Positions 1 to 8,644 of a stretch of DNA of 64,000 nt are shown here, piece after piece. A program made the translations under genes and the position numbers. The stretch covers positions 62,001-126,000 of the forward strand of contig JAJDUJ010000011.1 in assembly GCA_022826705.1 (NCBI GenBank), written 5' to 3'. This DNA is from Acidimicrobiia bacterium (GTDB taxonomy: Bacteria; Actinomycetota; Acidimicrobiia; Acidimicrobiales; Bin134). The notes below the pieces were generated by a model. That model did no database searches and was not told the DNA's origin. It saw nothing but the letters and a program-made list of their open reading frames with translations. The first letter of the stretch is position 1. Every line of letters begins with the position of its first letter.

Positions 1-1
1 G

Positions 2-286
2 GAAACGGCCGACCCCGAGATCATCCCCAAAGACGACGTGGTTGCCAACTGGCGGATCGCCAAGGGGGAAATCGCCGACAACTGCTTCCAGGCCGCAGTG
101 CAGGCCCTCAAGGCGTGCGGCACCGGCAACACCGGGATGGAGGGGGCGATTTCCCGGGGTCTTCGCGACCTGTCGATGGGGTTGGTGCAGGGCTTTCCCG
201 CCGAGCGGGGCCGCCTGGAGGCAGCCTCGTATCTGGTGTTCGGCAAAGAAGGTGACCAGTTCGGCACTACCAAGGGCGCCGAATGA
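2..286 (+). CDS. Probable acyl-CoA dehydrogenase, C-terminal end (5' truncated by window)
   Basis: Reading frame is open from base 2, so only the last 94 residues are present. The fragment is alpha-helical, with an A-x3-A-x7-CGTGNTG segment followed by an RGLRD segment. This resembles the last helices of acyl-CoA dehydrogenases, where a glycine-rich turn precedes a conserved Arg-Asp near the flavin. The catalytic domain lies outside the window, so the family call is tentative. The stop codon overlaps the next start (ATGA at 283-286), indicating translational coupling with the small membrane protein that follows. Confidence 0.45.
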   Translation, partial: ETADPEIIPKDDVVANWRIAKGEIADNCFQAAVQALKACGTGNTGMEGAISRGLRDLSMGLVQGFPAERGRLEAASYLVFGKEGDQFGTTKGAE

Positions 287-537
287 ACCCGCTGCGGAAG
301 CTCCCCTGGTTCTTCCCCGGGATGGGAGCGTTCTTGTACCTGACGGGGATGAACGACGAGTTCCTGCACATCGTTGGGAATCTGTGGCTGGACGTCGGTC
401 GCTGGGGGCAGACCGGCTTGGTGATCGCCCTGCTCGCCCTGGTGGCCTATTTCACGCTGGATGCGCTCAACCGCCGGCGCTCGGCCTACCGCTCGGCGAT
501 CCGGGCCGCCGACACGACCCGTTCTGCCCGACTATGA
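283..537 (+). CDS. Small membrane protein, unknown function
   Basis: An 84-residue protein with one clear membrane segment (about residues 44-61, rich in Leu/Val/Ala) and a basic, Arg-rich C-terminal tail that would sit in the cytoplasm. The N-terminal part has aromatic residues but no recognisable motif. The start overlaps the upstream stop by 4 bases and the next gene begins 28 bases after its stop, so it probably belongs to one transcript with the ABC importer. I do not recognise the family. Confidence 0.6.
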   Translation: MNPLRKLPWFFPGMGAFLYLTGMNDEFLHIVGNLWLDVGRWGQTGLVIALLALVAYFTLDALNRRRSAYRSAIRAADTTRSARL

Positions 538-565
538 ACTTCAGCCCTATGAAAAGGTGTGTCCG

Positions 566-2011
566 ATGATCTCTTTCGCCAATCGCCGCTCTTCATCGCT
601 CCTTTCTCGTGCCCTGGGACTGCTGATGGTGACCGTGCTGGTGGCTGCGGCCTGCTCACAGGAAGCTGGCGAGGCGCCTTCAGCCCCGACCGCCGCCCCC
701 ACCGCGGCCCCAACCACAGCCGCAGATCCCGATGTACCTGATGCACCCGACGAACCAGAGGCGCCGGCCCCCGAGCCCGAGGACACCACCGGCGGCCTGA
801 CGCCCGCCGGACCGGACACCCCTGGAGTCTCCGATGACACGATCACTATCTCGTTCATCATCACTGATACCTCCGCAGTGGCCGCCGCTTTCGGCTGGGA
901 GACCCCGGATGAGGGCGACCGCGAGGCCCAAGTGGCGGCGCTTATCGACCACTTCAATGCCACCGGCGGCATCGCCGGTCGCCAAGTCGAGGCCAAGGTC
1001 ACCGTGTTCAACGCCATCACCGACAGCCCGATATCCGAGGAGGCCCTCTGCAACGCCATCACCCAGGACGACAAGGCCTTCGCGGTGGTAATGACCGGCC
1101 AGTTCCAGGAGAACGCCCGGCCCTGCTACCGAAATGCCAACACCCTCATGTTCGATGCCACGCTGTATCCGGTGGACAACGCGGGGTTCGAGGAGTTGGC
1201 CCCCTACTACTGGTCGCCGATGCTCCCTTCCTATGACGACCTGGTGGGCGGCCTGGCCACGGGGCTCATCGAGGACGGCTGGTTCGAAGGGGGCACGCTG
1301 GGGATCATCGCCATCGACTCCGAGCTGAGCCAGCGGGTGTACGACGAGCAGTTCGCCCCCCGGCTGGCCGCCGCCGGAGTGGAGGTGGCCTCGTACAACA
1401 CCATCGACCCCACCGACGGGACGTCGTTCAACAACGACCAGCTCCAGGCCATCATCAACTTCAAGGAAGCGGGGGTGGACAAGGTGGTGGCCATCGGCGG
1501 GTCTCGGCTGGTGTCGTGGTTCATCGACACCAGCATCACCCAGAACTACGCCCCCGCCTACGCCGTGACCAGCCACGACGCCCCCGAGTTCAACGTGTTC
1601 AACTACCCGGAGATGATGCCGGGGGCCAGCGGCATCAGCGTGCTGCCCGGCTACGACGTGAACGACGACCAGTACCCGTTCCCGGCCAGCGAGGCCGAAC
1701 AGGAGTGCGCCGACATCTTTGCCGATGCTGGTTTGGAGTTCACCGAGCGGGCCAACATCCGCACCGGGCTCATGTACTGCGACGTGCTGCGCCTGCTGAA
1801 GGCCGCCACCCCGCATATGACCGAGGTGAGCGCGCAGGGGGTCACCGACGCGCTGTGGGCCCTGGGCGGCTCGTTTGAGGCTGCGTCGGTCTACGGGGTG
1901 GAGTTCACCGAGGGAAGCTACGCCGGAGGCGATCTCTACCGGCGCTTCCGATTCGACTCCGACTGCGAGTGCATGGCGCTGGTCGGCGATCCGGTGGACT
2001 TCGACGGGTAA
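566..2011 (+). CDS. ABC importer substrate-binding lipoprotein, LIV type
   Basis: A 481-residue extracytoplasmic solute-binding protein. The ATG at 566 gives a lipoprotein signal peptide with an Arg-rich n-region, a hydrophobic core and lipobox VAAAC (Cys about residue 31), followed by a Pro/Ala/Thr/Glu linker of about 65 residues. Upstream in-frame ATGs would bury this signal inside the protein, so they were rejected. The body, from about residue 90, starts with a 'DDTITISFIITD' type first strand and continues as a type I periplasmic-binding fold of the branched-chain amino acid/amide class. Three ABC subunits follow directly. The ligand cannot be told from sequence; LIV-type proteins also bind amides, urea and aromatic acids. 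Confidence 0.85.
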   Translation: MISFANRRSSSLLSRALGLLMVTVLVAAACSQEAGEAPSAPTAAPTAAPTTAADPDVPDAPDEPEAPAPEPEDTTGGLTPAGPDTPGVSDDTITISFIITDTSAVAAAFGWETPDEGDREAQVAALIDHFNATGGIAGRQVEAKVTVFNAITDSPISEEALCNAITQDDKAFAVVMTGQFQENARPCYRNANTLMFDATLYPVDNAGFEELAPYYWSPMLPSYDDLVGGLATGLIEDGWFEGGTLGIIAIDSELSQRVYDEQFAPRLAAAGVEVASYNTIDPTDGTSFNNDQLQAIINFKEAGVDKVVAIGGSRLVSWFIDTSITQNYAPAYAVTSHDAPEFNVFNYPEMMPGASGISVLPGYDVNDDQYPFPASEAEQECADIFADAGLEFTERANIRTGLMYCDVLRLLKAATPHMTEVSAQGVTDALWALGGSFEAASVYGVEFTEGSYAGGDLYRRFRFDSDCECMALVGDPVDFDG

Positions 2012-2020
2012 TCGGCCGCC

Positions 2021-4033
2021 ATGGTCAACGAGCCTGAGGGGCGCCCGGGCAATCCCCGCCTCTTGGCCGCGGTCTCCTGGCAGGGGGCTGCCTTGGCCTC
2101 GCCTCTGCCGATTCTGCTGTTCCGACGAGCAGAGATCGCTGAGCGGCTCGACCGGCTGGGGGCGGTAACCGGAGAGGCTGCCCTGCTGGGCGCAGTGGCG
2201 GTGGTGGCCGCGCTGATAGTTCCCCGGTTGCGGGACAAGCTCCCCGCCGGAATGCTGCTGATGCTCGGCGGGATGGTGGCCGCGGTGGGGCTGGGGCTGA
2301 TGGCCTGGACCATCGAGCTGACCCTGTTCACTGTCGGCGGCGTGCTGCTGGCGGTGGGCGCGGCCCCTGGTCTGGTGACCCATCGGGTTCTTTTGACCAG
2401 CGATGTTCGACCCGCCGATCGGTTCCGCACCATGTCGTGGTATTGGGGGGCAGTGGCTGTGGGCGTGTCATGGCCGCTGCTGGTTCGCACTTTCAGCTCG
2501 ATTGGCTACGAAACGATGCTGTGGATCAGCGCGGCGCTGTCGCTGGTGAGCGCGCTGTTGGTGGGCCGTCACTCCTTGGCCCACGACGAGGACCAAGAAG
2601 TCGAGGTGACCGTTGCCCGCGTGGATGTGCCCTGGGCTCGGCGGTCCTACGGAGCGGCCTTCGCCGTGGGTGCGGTAGTGATCGGCGGCGCCGACGCCGC
2701 CCAATCTCTCCTGCTAGGGGAATGGCAGCGTAGCGCCGCGCAGAATGCCGCGGTGCTGGCCGTCGGGTCGGGGGCGGCCACACTCATCAGCCTGTTCGGC
2801 CCGTGGTATCACCGGCTGCACCGACTCGGGGGCAGCCGCCGATCAGATGCCATCGGCACCCAATTGCTGATCGCCGGCGCGCTGATATTCCTGGGCGGCC
2901 TCTCGTTCACTTACATCGGCCTGGTGGTGTGCTGGTTGTTCGCCGGCGGGGCCATCGCCATGGCCGCCGCCGGGCTGGATGCCGCGGTGTTCCCGGCTCT
3001 GGCTCCCGCGGTTCGACGAGCGGTGTCCGCCCGCCAGGTGTTCTGGGTTGGAGCGGGCGGGTTGGCTGGCGCGCTGGTCAATGCCCAGGTGATAGGGGCA
3101 TGGTCGGATCAGTGGAAGATCGGATGGCTGGGCTTGCCCCTGCTGGTTGCGGGGTGGGCCATTCGCCGGTTTGCGGCCCCGGCACGCGACTCCGAGACCG
3201 CGGTGGTGAGAGCACAGGCCACCACCGTGCCCCGACGAGTTTATGACGCGGGCTCTGATTCGCCGCTGCTATCGATCGAGCAGGTGTCGGTGGCCTATGG
3301 ATCGGTACAGGTGCTCTTCGAGGTAGACCTCCGAGTAGAGGAGGGCGCGGTGGTCGCCCTGTTGGGCACCAACGGCGCCGGGAAGACAACGCTGTTGCGG
3401 GCCATCTCCGGCCTCGAGCCCACCATCGGCGGGCGCATCGTGTACGCCGGATTGGATATCACCAAGACCCGCCCTACCTGGCGGGTCGGCATGGGATTAC
3501 ATCAGATCGTGGGAGGAGAGGCCGTGGTCGGCCCCCTCACCGTGGCCGACAACCTCAGCCTCTTCGGCCACGGAGTCGGCCGAACTCAGCGCGACGAGGG
3601 AATTGCCGAGGCCTACGGCCTCTTTCCCCGCTTGGCCGAGCGGTCGAGCCAGCGGGCGGCCACCCTGTCGGGCGGCGAGAAGCAGATGCTCTCGTTGGCC
3701 AAGGCCATCATCGCTCCACCCCGCCTGCTGCTGATCGACGAGTTCTCGCTGGGGTTGGCCCCGACGGTGATCGCCGACCTGCTGCCGGTGGTCCGGCGCA
3801 TCGCCGACCAGGGTGCGGCGGTGCTGCTGGTGGAGCAGTCGGTGAACATCGCATTGTCGGTTGCCGACCACGCCTATGTGATGGAGAAGGGCGAGATCGG
3901 CTATTCGGACCCCGCCGAGGAGCTCCGATCCAGACCCGACCTGTTGCAGGCCGCCTATCTCGAGGGCTTGGCCCAAGCCCTCCGCCACGCTCCCGCCCCC
4001 CAGAGCAATGGCGGCGGGATCGGAGCGCAGTGA
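2021..4033 (+). CDS. Fusion: MFS-like permease domain + LivF-type ABC ATPase
   Basis: A 670-residue protein in two parts. Residues 1 to about 390 are a polytopic membrane region with about 10-12 hydrophobic segments, resembling a major facilitator permease, with a charged loop near residues 190-205. Residues about 415-650 form a complete ABC ATPase of the LivF class: Walker A GTNGAGKTT (from about 449), signature LSGGEKQ (about 549), Walker B LLLIDEF (about 570) and a following VEQ switch. The ATPase serves the LivHMG chain encoded next, with which it overlaps by one base. The attached permease domain is unusual for LivF. It may anchor the ATPase to the membrane or take part in transport; this is inference. 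Confidence 0.8.
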   Translation: MVNEPEGRPGNPRLLAAVSWQGAALASPLPILLFRRAEIAERLDRLGAVTGEAALLGAVAVVAALIVPRLRDKLPAGMLLMLGGMVAAVGLGLMAWTIELTLFTVGGVLLAVGAAPGLVTHRVLLTSDVRPADRFRTMSWYWGAVAVGVSWPLLVRTFSSIGYETMLWISAALSLVSALLVGRHSLAHDEDQEVEVTVARVDVPWARRSYGAAFAVGAVVIGGADAAQSLLLGEWQRSAAQNAAVLAVGSGAATLISLFGPWYHRLHRLGGSRRSDAIGTQLLIAGALIFLGGLSFTYIGLVVCWLFAGGAIAMAAAGLDAAVFPALAPAVRRAVSARQVFWVGAGGLAGALVNAQVIGAWSDQWKIGWLGLPLLVAGWAIRRFAAPARDSETAVVRAQATTVPRRVYDAGSDSPLLSIEQVSVAYGSVQVLFEVDLRVEEGAVVALLGTNGAGKTTLLRAISGLEPTIGGRIVYAGLDITKTRPTWRVGMGLHQIVGGEAVVGPLTVADNLSLFGHGVGRTQRDEGIAEAYGLFPRLAERSSQRAATLSGGEKQMLSLAKAIIAPPRLLLIDEFSLGLAPTVIADLLPVVRRIADQGAAVLLVEQSVNIALSVADHAYVMEKGEIGYSDPAEELRSRPDLLQAAYLEGLAQALRHAPAPQSNGGGIGAQ

Positions 4034-6801
4034 TGGGCTCGTTCGACGTCTCCGGCCCGCTGCTGCTGCTGGGAACCATCTTCGGCTTGGGCTACGCCTT
4101 GCTGGGCATCGGACTGGTTTTGGCCTTTCGATCCAGCGGCTTCATCAACTTCGCCCATGGCTCCATCGGATTGGTGGCCGCCTCGATGATGTCGGTGGTG
4201 GTCAAGGACTACGGGGTGCCCTACTGGTTGGGCTTCGTCGGCGCCCTGATCGTGGCGGCGCTGCTCGCGGCCGGAATCGAGTCGTTCGTGGTCCGAAAGC
4301 TGGCCGCCGCACCCAAGGTGCTGGCCATGGTCGCCACCCTGGGAGCGGCCGAGGCGCTGCTGCTGCTGTCGCTGTCGTTCTCCAAGGGGGGCCTGGGCGG
4401 GGGCAACTTCCCCCAGCCGCCGGGATTCCCCCAATTCGACCTCACCGTGTTCGTGTCGCCGTCGGCCACCGCGCTCTTGTGCCTCTCGCCGGTGGTGGTC
4501 GGCGGGCTCTACCTGTTCCTCCAGCGGAGCCGATTCGGCCTCGCCATCCGGGGGGCGGCGGCCAACCCCGACTCGGCCACATTGGCCGGGGTGGATCCCC
4601 GGCACATGGCCATGCTGTCGTGGGCGCTGGCCGGGGGCATCGCCGCCTTCGCGGCCATGCTCATCATCCCCAACCAGTCGACGGTCACCGCCGACGCCCT
4701 CGGCCCCGACTTCATCATCCGCGGCCTCGCGGTGGCGGCCCTGGCCCGATTCGCCAACCTTCCCATCGCGCTCCTCGCCGGGCTGGGAATCGGACTGGTC
4801 GAGCAGATCCTGGCCTCCAATCCCGAGGCCACCGGCTGGTTCGAGGTGGCCCTGTTCCTGCTCATCCTGGTGGGAGTGGCCATGCAAGTGCGCGTGGGCC
4901 GAGAGCTTTCGGAGCGCTGGTCGAGCCTGTCGCCCAGCCGCCGCCTCCCCGACTCGTACCGCGACATCTGGTTGATCCGGAACCTGGGCTGGGTTGTCGG
5001 CGGAGTCGCCGCCGTGGCCGCCGCGCTGGTACCGCTGGGGATCAGCAACCGCTCGGCGTTCGTGCTGTCGACCATCGTTGCCTTCGCCACCATCGGCATC
5101 TCGGTGAGCTTCCTGACCGGCCTGGCCGGCCAACTGTCGCTGGGCCAGGTGGCCTTCGCCGCCATAGGCGCGGTGGCCGGTGTTCGGGTGGCCGTAGACA
5201 CCGGCAGCCTGCTGCTGGGCCTGCTGTGCGGCGGAGCGGTAGGTGCGGCGGCGTCGGCCGCAGTGGGGTTACCCGCCCTGCGGGTGCGGGGCCTGCTGCT
5301 GGCCATCGCCACGCTGGCCTTTGCCCTGGCCACCTTCAGCTGGCTGCTCCGCCAAGACTGGGCGTTCGGCGCCGGTTTGTCGTCGCGCCCCGCAAGCGTG
5401 CTCGGAATCGAACTCACCACCTCACGGGCCTTCTACTTTGTGGCGCTGGCGGTGTTCGCCGGCGTGCTGGCCATCGCCCATGTGCTGCGCCGATCCTCGT
5501 TCGGGCGCTCACTGGTGGCGGTGCGCGACAACGAGGCCGCGGCCCGGGTTTTGCAGATCGCCCCCCGGCGCATGCTGCTCCAGGCCTATGCCTTCGCCGG
5601 GTTCGTCGCCGGAGTGGGCGGCGTGATCCTGGCCATGAGCAACACCTTCGTCACCCGCAGCATCTTCACACCCAGCGACAGCATCAACGTGGTCTCGCTG
5701 GCTGTCATCGGAGGCCTCTCGGAATTGACCGGTCCCCTGTTCGGTGCGGCCTATCTGATCGGCATCCGGGAGTTCTTCGATCTGGAGCTCTCCGCCCTGG
5801 CCGGGCTGAATGCGGCCTGGCTGATCTTGATCCTGGAACAGCCTCGGGGCTTCCACGGGCTGCTGGAAACCACTCGGCGCAATTTGATCGATCAGATCGC
5901 CCGATTGCGAGGTGTCGACCCGGTCGCAGCCCGTGACGAGGAGGCCGAGCACGAGGCTGGCGCGGCTTCGGTGGTGCCCGCAGAATCAGCCCCGCCTACA
6001 AGATCTGGCGGGACGGTGCTGGAAGTAAGGGGCCTCACCCGCAGCTTCGGCGACTTGGTGGCGGTTGACGACGTGTCGTTCACCGTCACCGAGGGCGAGA
6101 CGCTTGGGCTAATCGGACCCAACGGTGCTGGCAAGACCACAGTGTTCGAGCTGGTCAGCGGATATCTGCGCCCCCACGCGGGCACGGTGCTGTTCGAGGG
6201 CGCCGATGTCACCGGACTGACCCCGGAGGCCCGTAGCCGCCGGGGTCTGGTGCGCTCCTTTCAGAACGCCCCGCTGTTTCCCACCATGACCCCCCGAGAC
6301 ATCGTCTTCCTGGCCAACCAGCGGGCGCACCAGCACGGCTTCGTGGTCGGCGGCTCGCGCACCGAGCGGGAGCTCGAAGACCACACTTCTGACACGCTGG
6401 CCATGTTCGGCCTGAACCAATTGGCCGATCAGCCGGTCAGCCTGCTGTCCACCGGCACCCGGCGCCTGGTGGAGTTGGCCGCCAACGTGGCCCTGCGCCC
6501 CCGCCTGCTGCTCATGGACGAGCCGTCAGCCGGCATCGCCCAGGCGGAGACCGAGGCCCTGGGCGCGGTGATCGCCCAAATCCGGGAGGCCTACGGCATC
6601 ACGCTGGTGGTGATCGAGCACGACATGCCGCTGCTGACCTCGGTGTGCGACCGCCTCATCGCCCTGGAGGTGGGGGCGGTGATCGCCGAAGGCACCCCTG
6701 CCGAGGTGCAGGCTGATCCCGCGGTGGTGCAGAGCTATCTGGGGGGCGACCCTGCCGCCATTGCCAGGAGCGGATCGGTCACGCCCCCTCCACCTCAGTA
6801 A
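4033..6801 (+). CDS. Triple fusion LivH-LivM-LivG: ABC permeases + ATPase
   Basis: A 922-residue chain that carries three subunits normally encoded separately. Residues 1 to about 295 are a LivH-like permease (FRSSGFINFAHGS motif near the start), about 310-610 a LivM-like permease (TGLAGQLSLGQVAF motif), and about 655-915 a LivG-like ATPase with Walker A GPNGAGKTT (about 695) and Walker B LLLMDEPS. The ABC signature reads LSTGTRR rather than LSGGQ, a tolerated variation in LivG proteins. A GTG one codon upstream (4030) is an alternative start; the ATG at 4033 sits directly on the previous stop. With the binding protein and MFS-LivF it completes an importer. Its last 23 bases overlap the convergent SDR gene. 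Confidence 0.88.
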   Translation: MGSFDVSGPLLLLGTIFGLGYALLGIGLVLAFRSSGFINFAHGSIGLVAASMMSVVVKDYGVPYWLGFVGALIVAALLAAGIESFVVRKLAAAPKVLAMVATLGAAEALLLLSLSFSKGGLGGGNFPQPPGFPQFDLTVFVSPSATALLCLSPVVVGGLYLFLQRSRFGLAIRGAAANPDSATLAGVDPRHMAMLSWALAGGIAAFAAMLIIPNQSTVTADALGPDFIIRGLAVAALARFANLPIALLAGLGIGLVEQILASNPEATGWFEVALFLLILVGVAMQVRVGRELSERWSSLSPSRRLPDSYRDIWLIRNLGWVVGGVAAVAAALVPLGISNRSAFVLSTIVAFATIGISVSFLTGLAGQLSLGQVAFAAIGAVAGVRVAVDTGSLLLGLLCGGAVGAAASAAVGLPALRVRGLLLAIATLAFALATFSWLLRQDWAFGAGLSSRPASVLGIELTTSRAFYFVALAVFAGVLAIAHVLRRSSFGRSLVAVRDNEAAARVLQIAPRRMLLQAYAFAGFVAGVGGVILAMSNTFVTRSIFTPSDSINVVSLAVIGGLSELTGPLFGAAYLIGIREFFDLELSALAGLNAAWLILILEQPRGFHGLLETTRRNLIDQIARLRGVDPVAARDEEAEHEAGAASVVPAESAPPTRSGGTVLEVRGLTRSFGDLVAVDDVSFTVTEGETLGLIGPNGAGKTTVFELVSGYLRPHAGTVLFEGADVTGLTPEARSRRGLVRSFQNAPLFPTMTPRDIVFLANQRAHQHGFVVGGSRTERELEDHTSDTLAMFGLNQLADQPVSLLSTGTRRLVELAANVALRPRLLLMDEPSAGIAQAETEALGAVIAQIREAYGITLVVIEHDMPLLTSVCDRLIALEVGAVIAEGTPAEVQADPAVVQSYLGGDPAAIARSGSVTPPPPQ

Positions 6802-7585
6802 ACAGATCGCGCCTGCGGAACGAAGCGGTCATGAACCGGGCGAAGGCCTTGCGCCGGGTCAGCCACACCACCCGAGCGCCCGACTTGTCGGCGGCCAGGA
6901 TGTGATCGGCCAGCCAGGGGGTGACGGTGTGGACGTGGTCGCCCAGGATGTTGAAGATCTTCTTCGACTTCTCCCACTGCTCCGAGGTGAGGTCGTAGTC
7001 CCCGGTGAGCAGGTCGGTCACGACAATGCCCGGCGACACGGTGCATATCTGCACGGGGGTGTCGGCAGTGTCCTTGCGCAGGGCCTTTTGCAGATAGCGG
7101 ACCGCCCGCTTGGTGGCCCCGTAGGCCGCCATGCCGGGTTGGGTGGCGCCATCGGAACCGAACCCCTCGGTGTTCCACACCTGGCCGTGGCCTTGGCCCA
7201 CCATGTTGGCGACGGCCGTCTTGCTGGCCAGCAGCGCCCCGGTGAGGTTGGTATTGACCAAAGCAGCCAGGTCATCGTCGTGCTGCTCCCACAACGGCTG
7301 GCGGGTGATGCTGACGCCCGCGTTGTTGATCCACACGTCAACCCCGCCAAAGGCATCGGCGGCGCGGTCCCACAGCCCTTGGAGCTGTTGGGGATCGGTG
7401 ATGTCGCAGGCCGCGCCGCACACCTTGGACTCGCCGTAGTACTGGCCCAATTCAGCCACCACTTCCTCCACCTGGCCTGCCGACCGTCCGCTCACCGCCA
7501 CTTCGCATCGGCGCTTCAAGAACTCTCGGGCCAACCCGTTGCCGATCCCCCTCGTGCTGCCGGTGATGACGATGCGCTTGGTCAC
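6779..7585 (-). CDS. SDR oxidoreductase of the NOL/NYC1 (chlorophyll b reductase-like) type
   Basis: A 268-residue short-chain dehydrogenase with TGSTRGIG cofactor motif, WINNAG, and active-site YGATK. Beyond generic SDR features it follows the plant chlorophyll(ide) b reductase NOL/NYC1 closely in the parts that distinguish that group: the aligned segments read GFGSDG where NOL has GAGSxG, then SPGIVVTDLL, and a C-terminal LT-x8-F-x-TASFRRRDLF segment matching NOL's tail. NOL/NYC1 reduce the C7 formyl group of chlorophyll b. This similarity is from memory, not computed. The gene lies 19 bases downstream of a chlorophyllase-like hydrolase on the same strand, in a cluster with PaO-like and RCCR-like genes. 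Substrate remains inference. Confidence 0.75.
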   Translation of the reverse strand: MTKRIVITGSTRGIGNGLAREFLKRRCEVAVSGRSAGQVEEVVAELGQYYGESKVCGAACDITDPQQLQGLWDRAADAFGGVDVWINNAGVSITRQPLWEQHDDDLAALVNTNLTGALLASKTAVANMVGQGHGQVWNTEGFGSDGATQPGMAAYGATKRAVRYLQKALRKDTADTPVQICTVSPGIVVTDLLTGDYDLTSEQWEKSKKIFNILGDHVHTVTPWLADHILAADKSGARVVWLTRRKAFARFMTASFRRRDLFTEVEGA

Positions 7586-7604
7586 TTTGGGCTCCTCCTA
7601 TTGC

Positions 7605-8564
7605 TCAACGTCGTTCCCAGTGACTGACTGACGACTGGTCGACCAATTGCTCCATATTGGCCCGACTCGGCCGGCCCAGGCTGGCGGCGGTGAACGCGGC
7701 GATGAGGTCGCCGAGCAGTTCCCGGATGGCTGGGTCGGCGGTCGCGGAGTCGGACTCCAGGAAGGAGCGGCCGCTGGTGGTGTCCACCGGGTCGCAGATG
7801 GCGAAGTGTCCTGCGCCGGCCAACTCGACCAGCCAGGAATCTCCCTGCTGCCGATGAATAGCCTCGGCAAAGGTCCGCCGGACGGGGTCGTGGGCGCCGT
7901 CGTCGGTGCGGTAGCGGTCGCGGCTGGCCGCGATGACCCCGTCGTCGGCACCGCCCAGCAGCAGCATCGGAACTTTGGCCGGAATGGGCACGACGGCGGC
8001 CTCGCCATGCCCCAGAGCCGTGGCCACCATGGTGTGGGCGGCGTAGGCGAACACCGCCTGCAAGCCCAGCACCCAAGACGGATCGCTGTTGTGCAGCGCT
8101 GCCGTGCCACCCGCCGAATGGCCGCCCACCACCACTCGATCCAAGTCCAGGTGCCCGGCCACCGGACTGTGCTCATCGGCGCCCAATTCAGCCAAGCAGG
8201 CCAGCAACGGCCCGAGTGCGGTGGAGGAGGGCCGGGTGCCGATGGTGTCGGGGGCCAAAGCGGCCAGGTCGAGACCAGGGGTGATGCCCCGCCCCGCCGG
8301 GCCCAGCGACCCGATGGCGGCAAAGGTCACCACGCCCAACCCGTCGGCCACCAGCCGATGGGCCAGCCACCGATAGGTGTCGGGCGCCACATTGATGCCC
8401 GGCAGCAAGACCACCACCGGCCATGGGGCATCAGAGTCGTCGGCTGGCACTTGTCCGGTCAGGCGGGCCTCGTCGAGGCGGCTGTCGTCACCGGGGTAGA
8501 ACAGCGTTCCCAGCGCGGCATCCCCGCTGGCATCAAAGGAGAAGTGCAGCCCTCGGACGATCAT
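7605..8564 (-). CDS. Alpha/beta hydrolase, chlorophyllase/PAF-acetylhydrolase-like
   Basis: A 319-residue serine hydrolase. The oxyanion region is VVVLLPGIN, the nucleophile elbow is GGHSAGG (plants' chlorophyllase has GHSRGG), the probable acid is in LGGADDG, and the catalytic His lies in GAGHFAICD, which aligns with the YGHLDMLDDD segment of chlorophyllase. Chlorophyllase cleaves the phytol ester of chlorophyll; related proteins hydrolyse PAF or polyesters, so the substrate is not proven. It is the first gene of a two-gene minus-strand operon with the NOL-like SDR. An IclR-type operator candidate sits 22-41 bases upstream of its start, shared with the divergent gene at 8645. Confidence 0.65.
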   Translation of the reverse strand: MIVRGLHFSFDASGDAALGTLFYPGDDSRLDEARLTGQVPADDSDAPWPVVVLLPGINVAPDTYRWLAHRLVADGLGVVTFAAIGSLGPAGRGITPGLDLAALAPDTIGTRPSSTALGPLLACLAELGADEHSPVAGHLDLDRVVVGGHSAGGTAALHNSDPSWVLGLQAVFAYAAHTMVATALGHGEAAVVPIPAKVPMLLLGGADDGVIAASRDRYRTDDGAHDPVRRTFAEAIHRQQGDSWLVELAGAGHFAICDPVDTTSGRSFLESDSATADPAIRELLGDLIAAFTAASLGRPSRANMEQLVDQSSVSHWERR

Positions 8565-8586
8565 GCGGCGCTCTCGGTCGCAGCGC

Positions 8587-8605
8587 TGTTTCGCTCAGAG
8601 GAACA
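8587..8605. promoter_or_regulatory. Candidate IclR operator in divergent promoter (site 1)
   Basis: The 81-base gap between the hydrolase (8564, minus) and the next gene (8645, plus) contains TGTTTC-GCTCAGA-GGAACA, a near-perfect inverted repeat with 6-base arms. The same element occurs at 15160 and 18482, each time in a divergent promoter. The CGCTCAGAGGAA part is identical to the copy at 18482 in front of the IclR gene. Role as operator is inferred from recurrence, position and symmetry. Confidence 0.6.
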
Positions 8606-8644
8606 CGGTTTCATCAGCTTCCAGCACACTCTACGATTCCCAAG

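Noticed and set aside
680..2383. Long open frame of 567 codons on the minus strand opposite the binding-protein gene
   Set aside because: It is antisense to two clearly coding genes, has low-complexity His/Gly/Gln-rich content, and is a by-product of high GC with few stops.
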